64,000 nucleotides of DNA. Source: an uncultured Bacteroidales bacterium. GTDB taxonomy: Bacteria; Bacteroidota; Bacteroidia; Bacteroidales; Bacteroidaceae. Made by a program: the position numbers and the translations under genes. A model generated the notes under the pieces. It saw only the letters and a program-made list of their open reading frames with translations. It made no database searches and had not been told where the DNA came from. Below are positions 27,205 to 34,171 of the stretch, in pieces; position 1 is the first letter of the stretch; each line of letters opens with the position of its first letter. The stretch covers positions 151,934 through 215,933 of the forward strand of contig CADCHQ010000003.1 in assembly GCA_902801325.1 (NCBI GenBank), read 5' to 3'.

Positions 27205-27602
27205 TGAGGATTCTTAATTTTAAGGTATTGATCGTAATTGTGTTCATAACCCTGTGGGTCGTAAGGATGAGAAGCTAATACTAATAATATAGTGTTAGAT
27301 GTAAAATCTTTCAACTCGCACCAGACACCTGCTGGCACAAGGATACCTTCGTCAGGCGATGACATTCTAATGCTTCTACGTTCCATTCCATCATCAAGGC
27401 ACATAGTAAAAGCTCCGTTTATAGGGATCACCACCTCCGAGCATTCCCAATGAGCATGCCCACCTCGCTGAGCATGTGAAGGAATGTCATATATCCAGAA
27501 CACACGCTGAATACTGAAGGGAATAGTGGTATTAGATTCTGCAAATACCAAAGCCCCTCGTTCGTCAATCACCTTTGGGATAGGTATTATTTCTACTTTC
27601 AT
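27201..27602 (-). CDS. FdtA/QdtA-family sugar 3,4-ketoisomerase
   Basis: A 133-residue single cupin domain. [20 protein letters not shown] and [24 protein letters not shown] match the FdtA family, which converts dTDP-4-keto-6-deoxyglucose to the 3-keto isomer. It is the first gene of the four-gene glycan operon. The ATG at 27602 is chosen over a longer frame because TACCTTTG (27608-27615) ends 5 bp before it and a TTTG box lies 20 bp upstream. The mRNA should be leaderless or nearly so. Confidence 0.9.
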   Translation of the reverse strand: MKVEIIPIPKVIDERGALVFAESNTTIPFSIQRVFWIYDIPSHAQRGGHAHWECSEVVIPINGAFTMCLDDGMERRSIRMSSPDEGILVPAGVWCELKDFTSNTILLVLASHPYDPQGYEHNYDQYLKIKNPQ

Positions 27603-27607
27603 CCTTG

Positions 27608-27639
27608 CAAAGGTACGAATAAGTGAGTGAAGAGACAAA
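27608..27639 (-). promoter_or_regulatory. Promoter of the amino-sugar/glycosyltransferase operon
   Basis: Minus-strand TTTG (27636-27639), 20 bp, TACCTTTG (27608-27615). The expected transcription start coincides with the ATG at 27602. Confidence 0.8.
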
Positions 27640-27675
27640 TAATTTAAACAATTATTAAATTTTATGACAAAAACA

Positions 27676-27707
27676 TTTGCAAGGTTCAAAGAAATGCACT
27701 ACCTTTG
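27676..27707 (+). promoter_or_regulatory. Promoter of tRNA-Ser/tRNA-Glu
   Basis: TTTG (27676-27679), 20 bp, TACCTTTG (27700-27707). It is divergent from the fdtA-like promoter only ~37 bp away. Confidence 0.8.
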
Positions 27708-27759
27708 CATCGCATTTGAGAAAACGACCCTCGAAGAAGCCCCATCAGAGGATGGAAAA

Positions 27760-27846
27760 GGAAGTTTGGGTGAGTGGCTGAAACCACCAGTTTGCTAAAC
27801 TGACGTGCGGGTTACCGTACCGGGGGTTCGAATCCCCCAGCTTCCG
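27760..27846 (+). tRNA. tRNA-Ser (anticodon GCT)
   Basis: 87 nt with the long variable arm of class II tRNAs (GTGCGGGTTACCGTAC). Acceptor GGAAGTT/AGCTTCC with discriminator G, anticodon loop TTGCTAA, T loop TTCGAAT. CCA is not encoded. It reads AGC/AGU. Confidence 0.95.
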
Positions 27847-27875
27847 CAAAGGGTATAAAACTCAGATGCAAAACT

Positions 27876-27947
27876 GGCGCTTTCGTCTAGCGGCTAGGAC
27901 ACATGCCTCTCACGCATGGAACACGGGTTCGATTCCCGTAGGCGCTA
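27876..27947 (+). tRNA. tRNA-Glu (anticodon CTC)
   Basis: 72 nt. Acceptor GGCGCTT/AGGCGCT with G1-U72 as in other Bacteroidetes tRNA-Glu. Anticodon stem CATGC/GCATG with loop CTCTCAC (CTC), T loop TTCGATT, discriminator A, no encoded CCA. It is co-transcribed with tRNA-Ser, 29 bp upstream. Confidence 0.95.
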
Positions 27948-27967
27948 CAAAAATGAGAAAGGGAAAG

Positions 27968-28003
27968 AGCGTAGCTTCATTTATTGATGCTGCGCTTTTT
28001 TTA
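27968..28003 (+). terminator. Terminator of the tRNA pair
   Basis: Stem AGCGTAGC / GCTGCGCT (8 bp, one G-U) with a 13-nt loop, followed by a run of seven or more T. Confidence 0.8.
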
Positions 28004-28025
28004 TTATTGTATTTTATAAAATATC

Positions 28026-29375
28026 ATGAATACAACGACAATCACAAGGATTCTAACTCTAATTATACTATTTACTACACCTGTTACGCTTTGTCAAGCT
28101 AAGAAATGGAAGACTGTATCGTTAGAACGGGAGATTACTCATCCCCAACCCATGACAGGACTTGTTCTGTGGCCAGAGCAAGCACAAAGACTTCATGCAA
28201 CTTACGGCCAGGCTTTTCAACTGGAGTTCTCTTATTGCCTGCCGAATAAGGTTGTGAAGGGATGTGAGGCTGATGGAACCATCGTGTATGATTGGAGTTG
28301 GTTTGACAAGATATTGGAAGATGTTGCAAGTCGAGGACATCAGTTAATAGCTCGCTTTCGTTATGAATATCCATCGAGTCGAGATGTTGATGGGAATAGA
28401 GGAACAACAGCTGTGCCTGCATATATCAAGCAACGGGATGACTATGAGGAGACATTTGCCAGTAATCCCAATAACGATGGTCCAACTTGGTATGCCGACT
28501 GGAATAATACCGAACTACAACGATTCACCTTACAGTTCTATACAGACTTTGCACGTCGATATGCTCATGACAATAGGCTTGCTTTCTTAGAGGTGGGCTT
28601 TGGACATTGGTCAGAATATCATATCTATGGTACAAAACTGGATTTGGGCAAGAACTTTCCTTCGAAGGCTTTCCAGAAGCAATTCTATGAGCACATGAGT
28701 AATGTTATGACCGACATTCCTTGGGCAGTATCTATTAATGCTGGGGATAGTCGATATTCTCCTGTTACTGAAGACAGTACGCTAATGGTATTGTCCTTTG
28801 GATTATTCGACGACTCCTTTATGCATAAGGGTCATGAACTTAGTAGTGGAAGCGGATTCAACGAGCGATGCTGGAACGCTATTAATTGTGGCACTCGTTG
28901 GCAGAAGGGCGTTTGTGGAGGAGAAATCAGTTATTATTCATCCAATGACCAAAGGAATTTCCTCAATCCTGCAGGTCATTATGGTCACACATGGGAAGAA
29001 CAAGCCGCAAAATACCACATTACCTTCATGATATGTAATGATGCGCCACGAGGAGGCGTAGCCACTTCTGAACGATTCCGTGAAGGGTCAATGTCCACAG
29101 GCTATCGTTTTGTTGTCAAGCAATGCGAGACCAATGGTTCGTCTACTCGTTTGCTTGTTACCAACGAGGGAGTTGCACCACTCTACCGGGATGCTTGGTT
29201 CGCTATTGGAGATATTCGTTCTGCAACGTCTCTTCGTGGATTACTCCCAGGAAACGAATTATGGATAGAGATTCCTGCTAAACCTAATCGCAATGGCAGT
29301 AATATTCAGATTGTTAGCGACAAGGTTCTTCCGCAACAGTCAATTGAATTCAAAGCTAACCTCAAAGGGAAATGA
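28026..29375 (+). CDS. Secreted DUF4832-type glycoside-hydrolase-like protein
   Basis: A 449-residue protein with a signal peptide (cleavage near TLCQA). The N-terminal ~300 residues look like a TIM barrel: GLVLWPEQ, DWSWFDKILEDVASRGHQLIARFRYEYP, then AFLEVGFGHWSEYHIYG, whose glutamates are candidate catalytic residues. The C-terminal ~130 residues form a beta sandwich (GYRFVVKQCETNGSSTRLLVTNEG). This layout is that of DUF4832/DUF4874 proteins from polysaccharide utilisation loci. The enzymatic activity is undetermined. It starts 22 bp after the tRNA terminator; no clear promoter box is seen. Confidence 0.75.
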   Translation: MNTTTITRILTLIILFTTPVTLCQAKKWKTVSLEREITHPQPMTGLVLWPEQAQRLHATYGQAFQLEFSYCLPNKVVKGCEADGTIVYDWSWFDKILEDVASRGHQLIARFRYEYPSSRDVDGNRGTTAVPAYIKQRDDYEETFASNPNNDGPTWYADWNNTELQRFTLQFYTDFARRYAHDNRLAFLEVGFGHWSEYHIYGTKLDLGKNFPSKAFQKQFYEHMSNVMTDIPWAVSINAGDSRYSPVTEDSTLMVLSFGLFDDSFMHKGHELSSGSGFNERCWNAINCGTRWQKGVCGGEISYYSSNDQRNFLNPAGHYGHTWEEQAAKYHITFMICNDAPRGGVATSERFREGSMSTGYRFVVKQCETNGSSTRLLVTNEGVAPLYRDAWFAIGDIRSATSLRGLLPGNELWIEIPAKPNRNGSNIQIVSDKVLPQQSIEFKANLKGK

Positions 29376-29409
29376 TAGAATTTTCTATTATATAGTAAGG
29401 TGTTAATGC

Positions 29410-29823
29410 TTATTCTCCTATGATGGTGATTACTAACTGACGAGGACCTCCGTAATCACGATATTCATTGAAGTAAATACCTTGCCATGTTCCCAGATTC
29501 AGATGGCCATTTGTGATGGGAATAGTCAATGTGACACCAGAAAGTACGGATTTGGCATGTGCTGGCATATCGTCGGAACCTTCTAAAGTATGTGTGTAAT
29601 CAGAACAATTTTCAGGAACAAGTTTGTTAAATATAGTCTCTAAATCCCTACGCACATCTGGGTCGTAATTCTCATTGATGGAGAGTCCGCAACTCGTATG
29701 TTTGCAGAATATATTCATTATTCCAACCTTTGGCAATGATTCGATATGCTGAAGAACCTCTCTCGTTACGAGATGAAATCCTCGAGACATTGGCCGTAGT
29801 GTGATTTCAAGTTGTTTTATCAT
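29410..29823 (-). CDS. YjbQ family protein (UPF0047)
   Basis: A 137-residue protein with the family signature HTSCGLSINENYDPDVRRDLE and the C-terminal LGTWQGIYFNEYRDYGGPRQLVI. YjbQ proteins are small trimers with a conserved His/Asn/Asp site and have been described as side-activity thiamine-phosphate synthases; their real role is unclear. The start at 29823 (MIKQLE) is favoured; three codons upstream another ATG is possible. It is probably in the same transcript as the ATPase upstream (33-bp gap). Confidence 0.88.
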   Translation of the reverse strand: MIKQLEITLRPMSRGFHLVTREVLQHIESLPKVGIMNIFCKHTSCGLSINENYDPDVRRDLETIFNKLVPENCSDYTHTLEGSDDMPAHAKSVLSGVTLTIPITNGHLNLGTWQGIYFNEYRDYGGPRQLVITIIGE

Positions 29824-29856
29824 AACAAACATTGTTTCATATAATAATTATTCAAA

Positions 29857-30609
29857 TCATTCTAATCCTAATTCATGCATAATTAACTCTCGATTAAGCA
29901 TGAACCCATACATGTCAGTAAACACTTTTGTTGAAGAGTATGATTTGCGCTCTATAGAATCGCCATTGATTTCATAGATACAGGAATCTGGATAGGAAAG
30001 AATTACTGGCGAGTGTGTAGTAATAATAATCTGTGAACCCTTGCTAACAGCATCTTTCATCCAACAAAGAAAGGCCAATTGATTCTTGAATGACAATGCG
30101 GCTTCTGGCTCATCAAAGATATATATGCCTTTGCCATTCAATCGATTATTGATGAGTGCCATGATTCCTTCTCCATGAGACCATTCATGAATGCTTTTCC
30201 CACCATAAGAAGCATACATTCCACCATCTACAGCGTTCAGCCTTTCAATCTCTGAAGCAACATTATAATAACTCTCTGCACGAAAGAAATACGCATCTTT
30301 ATATGTGAGGTCACTTCGTACCAACATCAAATCTTCATATAACTTGGAATGAGTGTTTACCGTACTGAAATTGAAATTCCGGGAACCACCTTCGGGATTA
30401 AGCCTAAGCAAAACGGCCAATGCTTCTAATATGGTGGATTTTCCCGAACCATTCTCGCCTATGATATAGGTGACTGACTTATCGAAAATAAGATGATCAA
30501 TCTTTCTAATAACAGGTATGCAGAAAGGATATTCATCGTCTATGGTATTGATGTGACGATTCTTTATACAGCTAACAAATACGTTTTCCTTCTGCATTAT
30601 ATTCGTCAC
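29857..30609 (-). CDS. AAA-family ATP-binding protein
   Basis: A 250-residue ABC-like ATPase of the stand-alone AAA_15/AAA_23 type. Walker A is GENGSGKST (~51-59), Walker B is GIYIFDEPEAAL, and the H-loop is in IIITTHSPVIL. The signature region is SHGEGIMALI. No nuclease or membrane domain is attached. Such proteins often work with a partner nuclease (OLD-like) or in DNA housekeeping; no partner is visible here. Starts at 30609 or 30597 (MQKENV) are both possible. It follows the permease gene by 4-16 bp. Confidence 0.83.
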   Translation of the reverse strand: MTNIMQKENVFVSCIKNRHINTIDDEYPFCIPVIRKIDHLIFDKSVTYIIGENGSGKSTILEALAVLLRLNPEGGSRNFNFSTVNTHSKLYEDLMLVRSDLTYKDAYFFRAESYYNVASEIERLNAVDGGMYASYGGKSIHEWSHGEGIMALINNRLNGKGIYIFDEPEAALSFKNQLAFLCWMKDAVSKGSQIIITTHSPVILSYPDSCIYEINGDSIERKSYSSTKVFTDMYGFMLNRELIMHELGLE

Positions 30610-30613
30610 TGGC

Positions 30614-31858
30614 TTATTCGAATCGGATGCTGCGAGCAGGACGAATCCTTGAAACGAGGAAACTTGGGAGGACTAAGGCAAGTGTTGCAATGACGAAGGT
30701 TGCAACATTGATGAATAGTATCCACTTCCAAGACAATTCAATGGGAACGGCATCGACATAATAAGTTGAAGCATCGAGGTGGATAAGTCCAAAATGCTTC
30801 TGTATCAAGCAGAAACCAATGCCGAGAAGATTCCCAACTATCATGCCTCGTCCAACAATGAGCATTGCGAAGTAAATGAATATTTGCCTCAGACTTTTGT
30901 TCGTGCTTCCCAATGCTTTCATAATGCCGATAAACTGTGTACGTTCGAGAATGATAATCAGCAAACCGCTAACTGTAGTGAAGCATGCGACTGCAATCAT
31001 TAGGGCAAGAATGATGATGACATTGAGGTCAAGCAAGTCGAGCCAGGCAAATATGTGCGGATATTGTTCTTTGATAGTTGGCGAAGTATAGTTCTGGCCA
31101 TAAGGGTCTTGCTTGTGGTTTATCTTTCTTGCAATTGCGTCAGATACCGATGCGAGATGATTCATATCCGAAACCGTGACCTCTGCCCCACTCGACTGGT
31201 CGCTCTCGAACCGAAGCAACTGATGACAAGTGTAATAGTCGCAAAAGACCAAACGATTGTCGTATTCCGAAAGATTGGTGGCGTAAATGGCTTGAACCTT
31301 GAAGCTTCGGGCTCGCAAGGTTTCTTCAAAGAAATAGGCGTACACCTTATCGCCAACGTTCAAATGCAGTTGGCGTGCAAGACGCTCAGAGATAACTAGT
31401 TGACCAGAACTCTTGCTACCAGAGAACGGTTTTTCGATGCTTCCTTCAACAAGAACACTTCGCAGAAAACCGAGATCGTAATGCTCATCAATGCCTCGAA
31501 ACACAACTCCCTGAAAGCTTTCGTTTGTCTTCAGCATTCCCGATTTCATGCAGAAACGCTGAACATGTGTCACCTCGGGAATACGTTCAAGCTCGCTTAC
31601 AAGACTGTCTGTAATGGCGATTGGTCGATAGTCATCGGAAAAAGTCGATTGATAGTTTTGCACCACGATGTGGTTTCCTATGCCAACGACCTTATGCTGA
31701 ACTTCCTGTTTGAAACCAAGCGCAACAGAGACCGAAAGAATCATGACTGCAATGCCCAATGCCACACCAGCCGTTGCAATAAGGATAGCCGTACGCGAAG
31801 CCCTTCGAGCACGGTTTCCTCCATCATAAAGTCTGTGAGCAATGAACCAAGAGAACAT
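30614..31858 (-). CDS. LolC/LolE-type ABC transporter permease (FtsX family)
   Basis: A 414-residue inner-membrane protein. One N-terminal membrane helix (~25-47, TAILIATAGVALGIAVMILSV) is followed by a large periplasmic MacB-like domain (~50-270) and three C-terminal helices (~280-400, FtsX domain). The layout is that of lipoprotein-releasing permeases, which move lipoproteins from the inner membrane to LolA. In Bacteroidetes the two LolC/E genes are usually unlinked, as here. No ATPase LolD is next to it; the ATPase at 29857-30609 is not of that class. Confidence 0.9.
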   Translation of the reverse strand: MFSWFIAHRLYDGGNRARRASRTAILIATAGVALGIAVMILSVSVALGFKQEVQHKVVGIGNHIVVQNYQSTFSDDYRPIAITDSLVSELERIPEVTHVQRFCMKSGMLKTNESFQGVVFRGIDEHYDLGFLRSVLVEGSIEKPFSGSKSSGQLVISERLARQLHLNVGDKVYAYFFEETLRARSFKVQAIYATNLSEYDNRLVFCDYYTCHQLLRFESDQSSGAEVTVSDMNHLASVSDAIARKINHKQDPYGQNYTSPTIKEQYPHIFAWLDLLDLNVIIILALMIAVACFTTVSGLLIIILERTQFIGIMKALGSTNKSLRQIFIYFAMLIVGRGMIVGNLLGIGFCLIQKHFGLIHLDASTYYVDAVPIELSWKWILFINVATFVIATLALVLPSFLVSRIRPARSIRFE

Positions 31859-31936
31859 GTAAAAAGTTAACAGGTTAAAAGGTTAACAGGTTAACAGATT
31901 AATTGCGAAATAATTAAATCATCGAATCGTCAAACG

Positions 31937-33136
31937 TCAAAGCTTCGTTCCCGGATATGCTTCCAAGGCCTTTTGCAGAACGAACAAGGCCCTGCGCAAG
32001 TCTTTCTTCTTCAAGACATAAGCCAAGCGAACCTGATCGCGACCAGCGCCAGGAGTCGTGTAGAAACCACTTGCAGGAGCCATCATCACGGTCTCGCCTT
32101 CGTAGGAGAAATCGCTCAAGCACCAAGCACAGAACTTCTCTGCGTCATCGACAGGGAGTTTGGCCACCGTGTAGAAAGCACCCATGGGAATGGGACTATA
32201 GACGCCGGGAATCCTGTTCAATCCATCGATCAGGCACTTACGCCTTTCCACGTAATCGTCATAAACCTCACGACTATATTCCTCTGGCTCGTCGAGTGAA
32301 GCTTCTGCAGCAATCTGACCAATAAGAGGTGGACTCAGACGAGCCTGGCAAAACTTCATGACGGCCTTGCGAACATCCTTGTTCTTGGTAACCAACGCAC
32401 CAATGCGAATGCCACATTCCGAATAGCGTTTCGAGACGGAATCAATCAGGATGACGTTGTTCTCTATGCCTTCGAGGTGGCAAGCCGAGATGTAAGGACT
32501 TCCCGTATAGATGAACTCGCGATAGACTTCGTCACTAAACAGATAGAGGTCATATTTCTTCACGAGGTCACGTATCTGGTTCATCTCGCGACGTGTGTAG
32601 AGATAGCCCGTCGGGTTATTGGGGTTACAGATGAGGATTGCACGCGTGCGTTCGTTGATGAGTTCTTCGAACTTCTCCACCTTCGGCAATGAGAAACCCT
32701 CCTCAATGGTTGTGGCAATGGTGCGAATAACGGCACCTGCCGAGATGGCAAAGGCCATATAGTTGGCGTACGCAGGTTCGGGAACAATGATTTCGTCGCC
32801 CGGATTCAGGCAAGCCAGGAAGGAGAACAGCACGGCCTCACTGCCTCCGCTGGTGATGATGATATCGTCGGCAGTAACGTCGATGTTGAACTTCCGATAA
32901 TAGTCCACCAACTTTCGTCTATAACTCAGGAAACCCTGCGAAGGACTGTATTCCAATATGTTGCGGTCGATATTCCGAATGGCCTCGAGTGCCGACTTAG
33001 GTGTTGGCAGGTCGGGTTGTCCGATATTCAGATGGTAAACCTTCACTCCACGCTCTTTGGCGGCAAAGGCCAGCGGAGCAAGTTTGCGGATAGGTGATTC
33101 AGGCATCTCATGCCCACGTACAGAAATCTTTGGCAT
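31937..33136 (-). CDS. Class I/II pyridoxal-phosphate aminotransferase (AspC-like)
   Basis: A 399-residue cytoplasmic aminotransferase. Typical motifs are HLNIGQPDLPTP, NPNNPTGYLYTRREM, DEVYREFIY and the PLP lysine at residue 236 in SVSKRYSECGIRIG. The family transfers the amino group between aspartate, aromatic or branched amino acids and 2-oxo acids; the substrate is not clear. The ATG at 33136 fits the conserved N-terminus (PKISVRGHEMPESPIRKL). The promoter TATCTTTG is at 33158-33165. Confidence 0.92.
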   Translation of the reverse strand: MPKISVRGHEMPESPIRKLAPLAFAAKERGVKVYHLNIGQPDLPTPKSALEAIRNIDRNILEYSPSQGFLSYRRKLVDYYRKFNIDVTADDIIITSGGSEAVLFSFLACLNPGDEIIVPEPAYANYMAFAISAGAVIRTIATTIEEGFSLPKVEKFEELINERTRAILICNPNNPTGYLYTRREMNQIRDLVKKYDLYLFSDEVYREFIYTGSPYISACHLEGIENNVILIDSVSKRYSECGIRIGALVTKNKDVRKAVMKFCQARLSPPLIGQIAAEASLDEPEEYSREVYDDYVERRKCLIDGLNRIPGVYSPIPMGAFYTVAKLPVDDAEKFCAWCLSDFSYEGETVMMAPASGFYTTPGAGRDQVRLAYVLKKKDLRRALFVLQKALEAYPGTKL

Positions 33137-33262
33137 CTTACAAAACGAATTTCCGTGCAAAGATACAAATAAATTAAGAATTAAGAAATAAGAATTAAGA
33201 ATTAAGGAATAAGAATTAGGAAAAATAATTGTTAATTGTCAATTAATTACTACTTTTGCATT

Positions 33263-33967
33263 ATGAATAAACAATTTGAACGCACAGCAGCTCTGCTGGG
33301 CAATGAATCACTCGAGCGACTAAGTCAGAGCCACGTTGCTGTCTTTGGCGTTGGAGGTGTTGGGGGATATGTTTGTGAAGTGCTGGCACGAAGCGGTGTT
33401 GGCGAACTCTCGCTTTTCGACAAGGATTGTGTCGACATCACCAACCTCAACCGCCAGATTATTGCCCTCCACAGCACAGTTGGGCAACCCAAAGTGGAGG
33501 TTATGGCGCAGCGGATTGCCGACATCAATCCCGATTGCCAAGTGCACGCCCACCACATGTTCTATTTGCCAGAGAATGCTGACGAGGTAGACCTTACCCA
33601 GTTCTCTTATATCGTCGACTGCATCGACAACGTCACTGCCAAGTTCGAACTCATTCGCCGCAGCCATCACCTTGGCGTGCCCATTATCAGCAGCATGGGT
33701 GCTGCCAACAAGCTCGATGCTACAGGCTTCCGTGTTTCCGATCTCTCGAAGACGCAAGTCGATCCGCTTGCCCGCATCCTACGTCAAAAGTTACGTCGCG
33801 AAGGCATTCATCACCTCAAGGTTGTTTATAGCGAGGAGATTCCACTCCCCTCTTCCGTTACCGACGCATCCAATGGCCGCCCCGTTCCTGCAAGCAATGC
33901 GTGGGTCCCACCTGCGGCAGGACTCATCATCGGAGGCGAAGTCGTAAAGGACCTCATCAAGGCTTGA
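33263..33967 (+). CDS. tcdA: tRNA threonylcarbamoyladenosine dehydratase (ThiF/E1-like)
   Basis: A 234-residue E1-like ATP-dependent enzyme that cyclises t6A37 to ct6A in tRNAs. FERTAALLGNESLERL and the adenylate-binding GVGGVGGYVCEVLARSG are followed by DKDCVDITNLNRQI. The C-terminal part carries TDASNGRPVPAS and GLIIGGEVVKDLI. The start at 33263 matches the family. TACTTTTG (33251-33258) ends 4 bp before the ATG, so the transcript is probably leaderless. A palindromic repeat array follows the stop codon. Confidence 0.9.
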   Translation: MNKQFERTAALLGNESLERLSQSHVAVFGVGGVGGYVCEVLARSGVGELSLFDKDCVDITNLNRQIIALHSTVGQPKVEVMAQRIADINPDCQVHAHHMFYLPENADEVDLTQFSYIVDCIDNVTAKFELIRRSHHLGVPIISSMGAANKLDATGFRVSDLSKTQVDPLARILRQKLRREGIHHLKVVYSEEIPLPSSVTDASNGRPVPASNAWVPPAAGLIIGGEVVKDLIKA

Positions 33968-33974
33968 CGTTTTT

Positions 33975-34110
33975 CGTACATAGGTACGATTGCCTTTGAA
34001 CCTATATTAGATTGCCTTTGAACATAGGTTCAATTGACCTCGAATATAGGCTCGATTGACCTTGAATATAGGCTCGATTAATCCTGTATATAGACAAGAT
34101 TGTAGAAGCA
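33975..34110 (+). repeat. TTGAAC-ATAG-GTTCAA palindromic repeat array, about five units
   Basis: Successive degenerate units (GTACATAGGTAC, TGAACCTATATTAG, TTGAACATAGGTTCAA, TCGAATATAGGCTCGA and a similar fifth). They are spaced about 24-25 bp, separated by TTGCCT/TTGACC linkers, directly downstream of tcdA. Confidence 0.8.
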
Positions 34111-34171
34111 TGAGCGCATGAAAGTACAACCTTAGTCACAGGCTTGTCCAAACACGAAGGGGTGCTTCGCC

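Noticed and set aside
29857..30609. AAA ATPase as a Gabija/OLD or other defence gene
   Set aside because: It has no TOPRIM or helicase partner, and its neighbours are YjbQ and a LolC/E-type permease, so a defence role is not supported.
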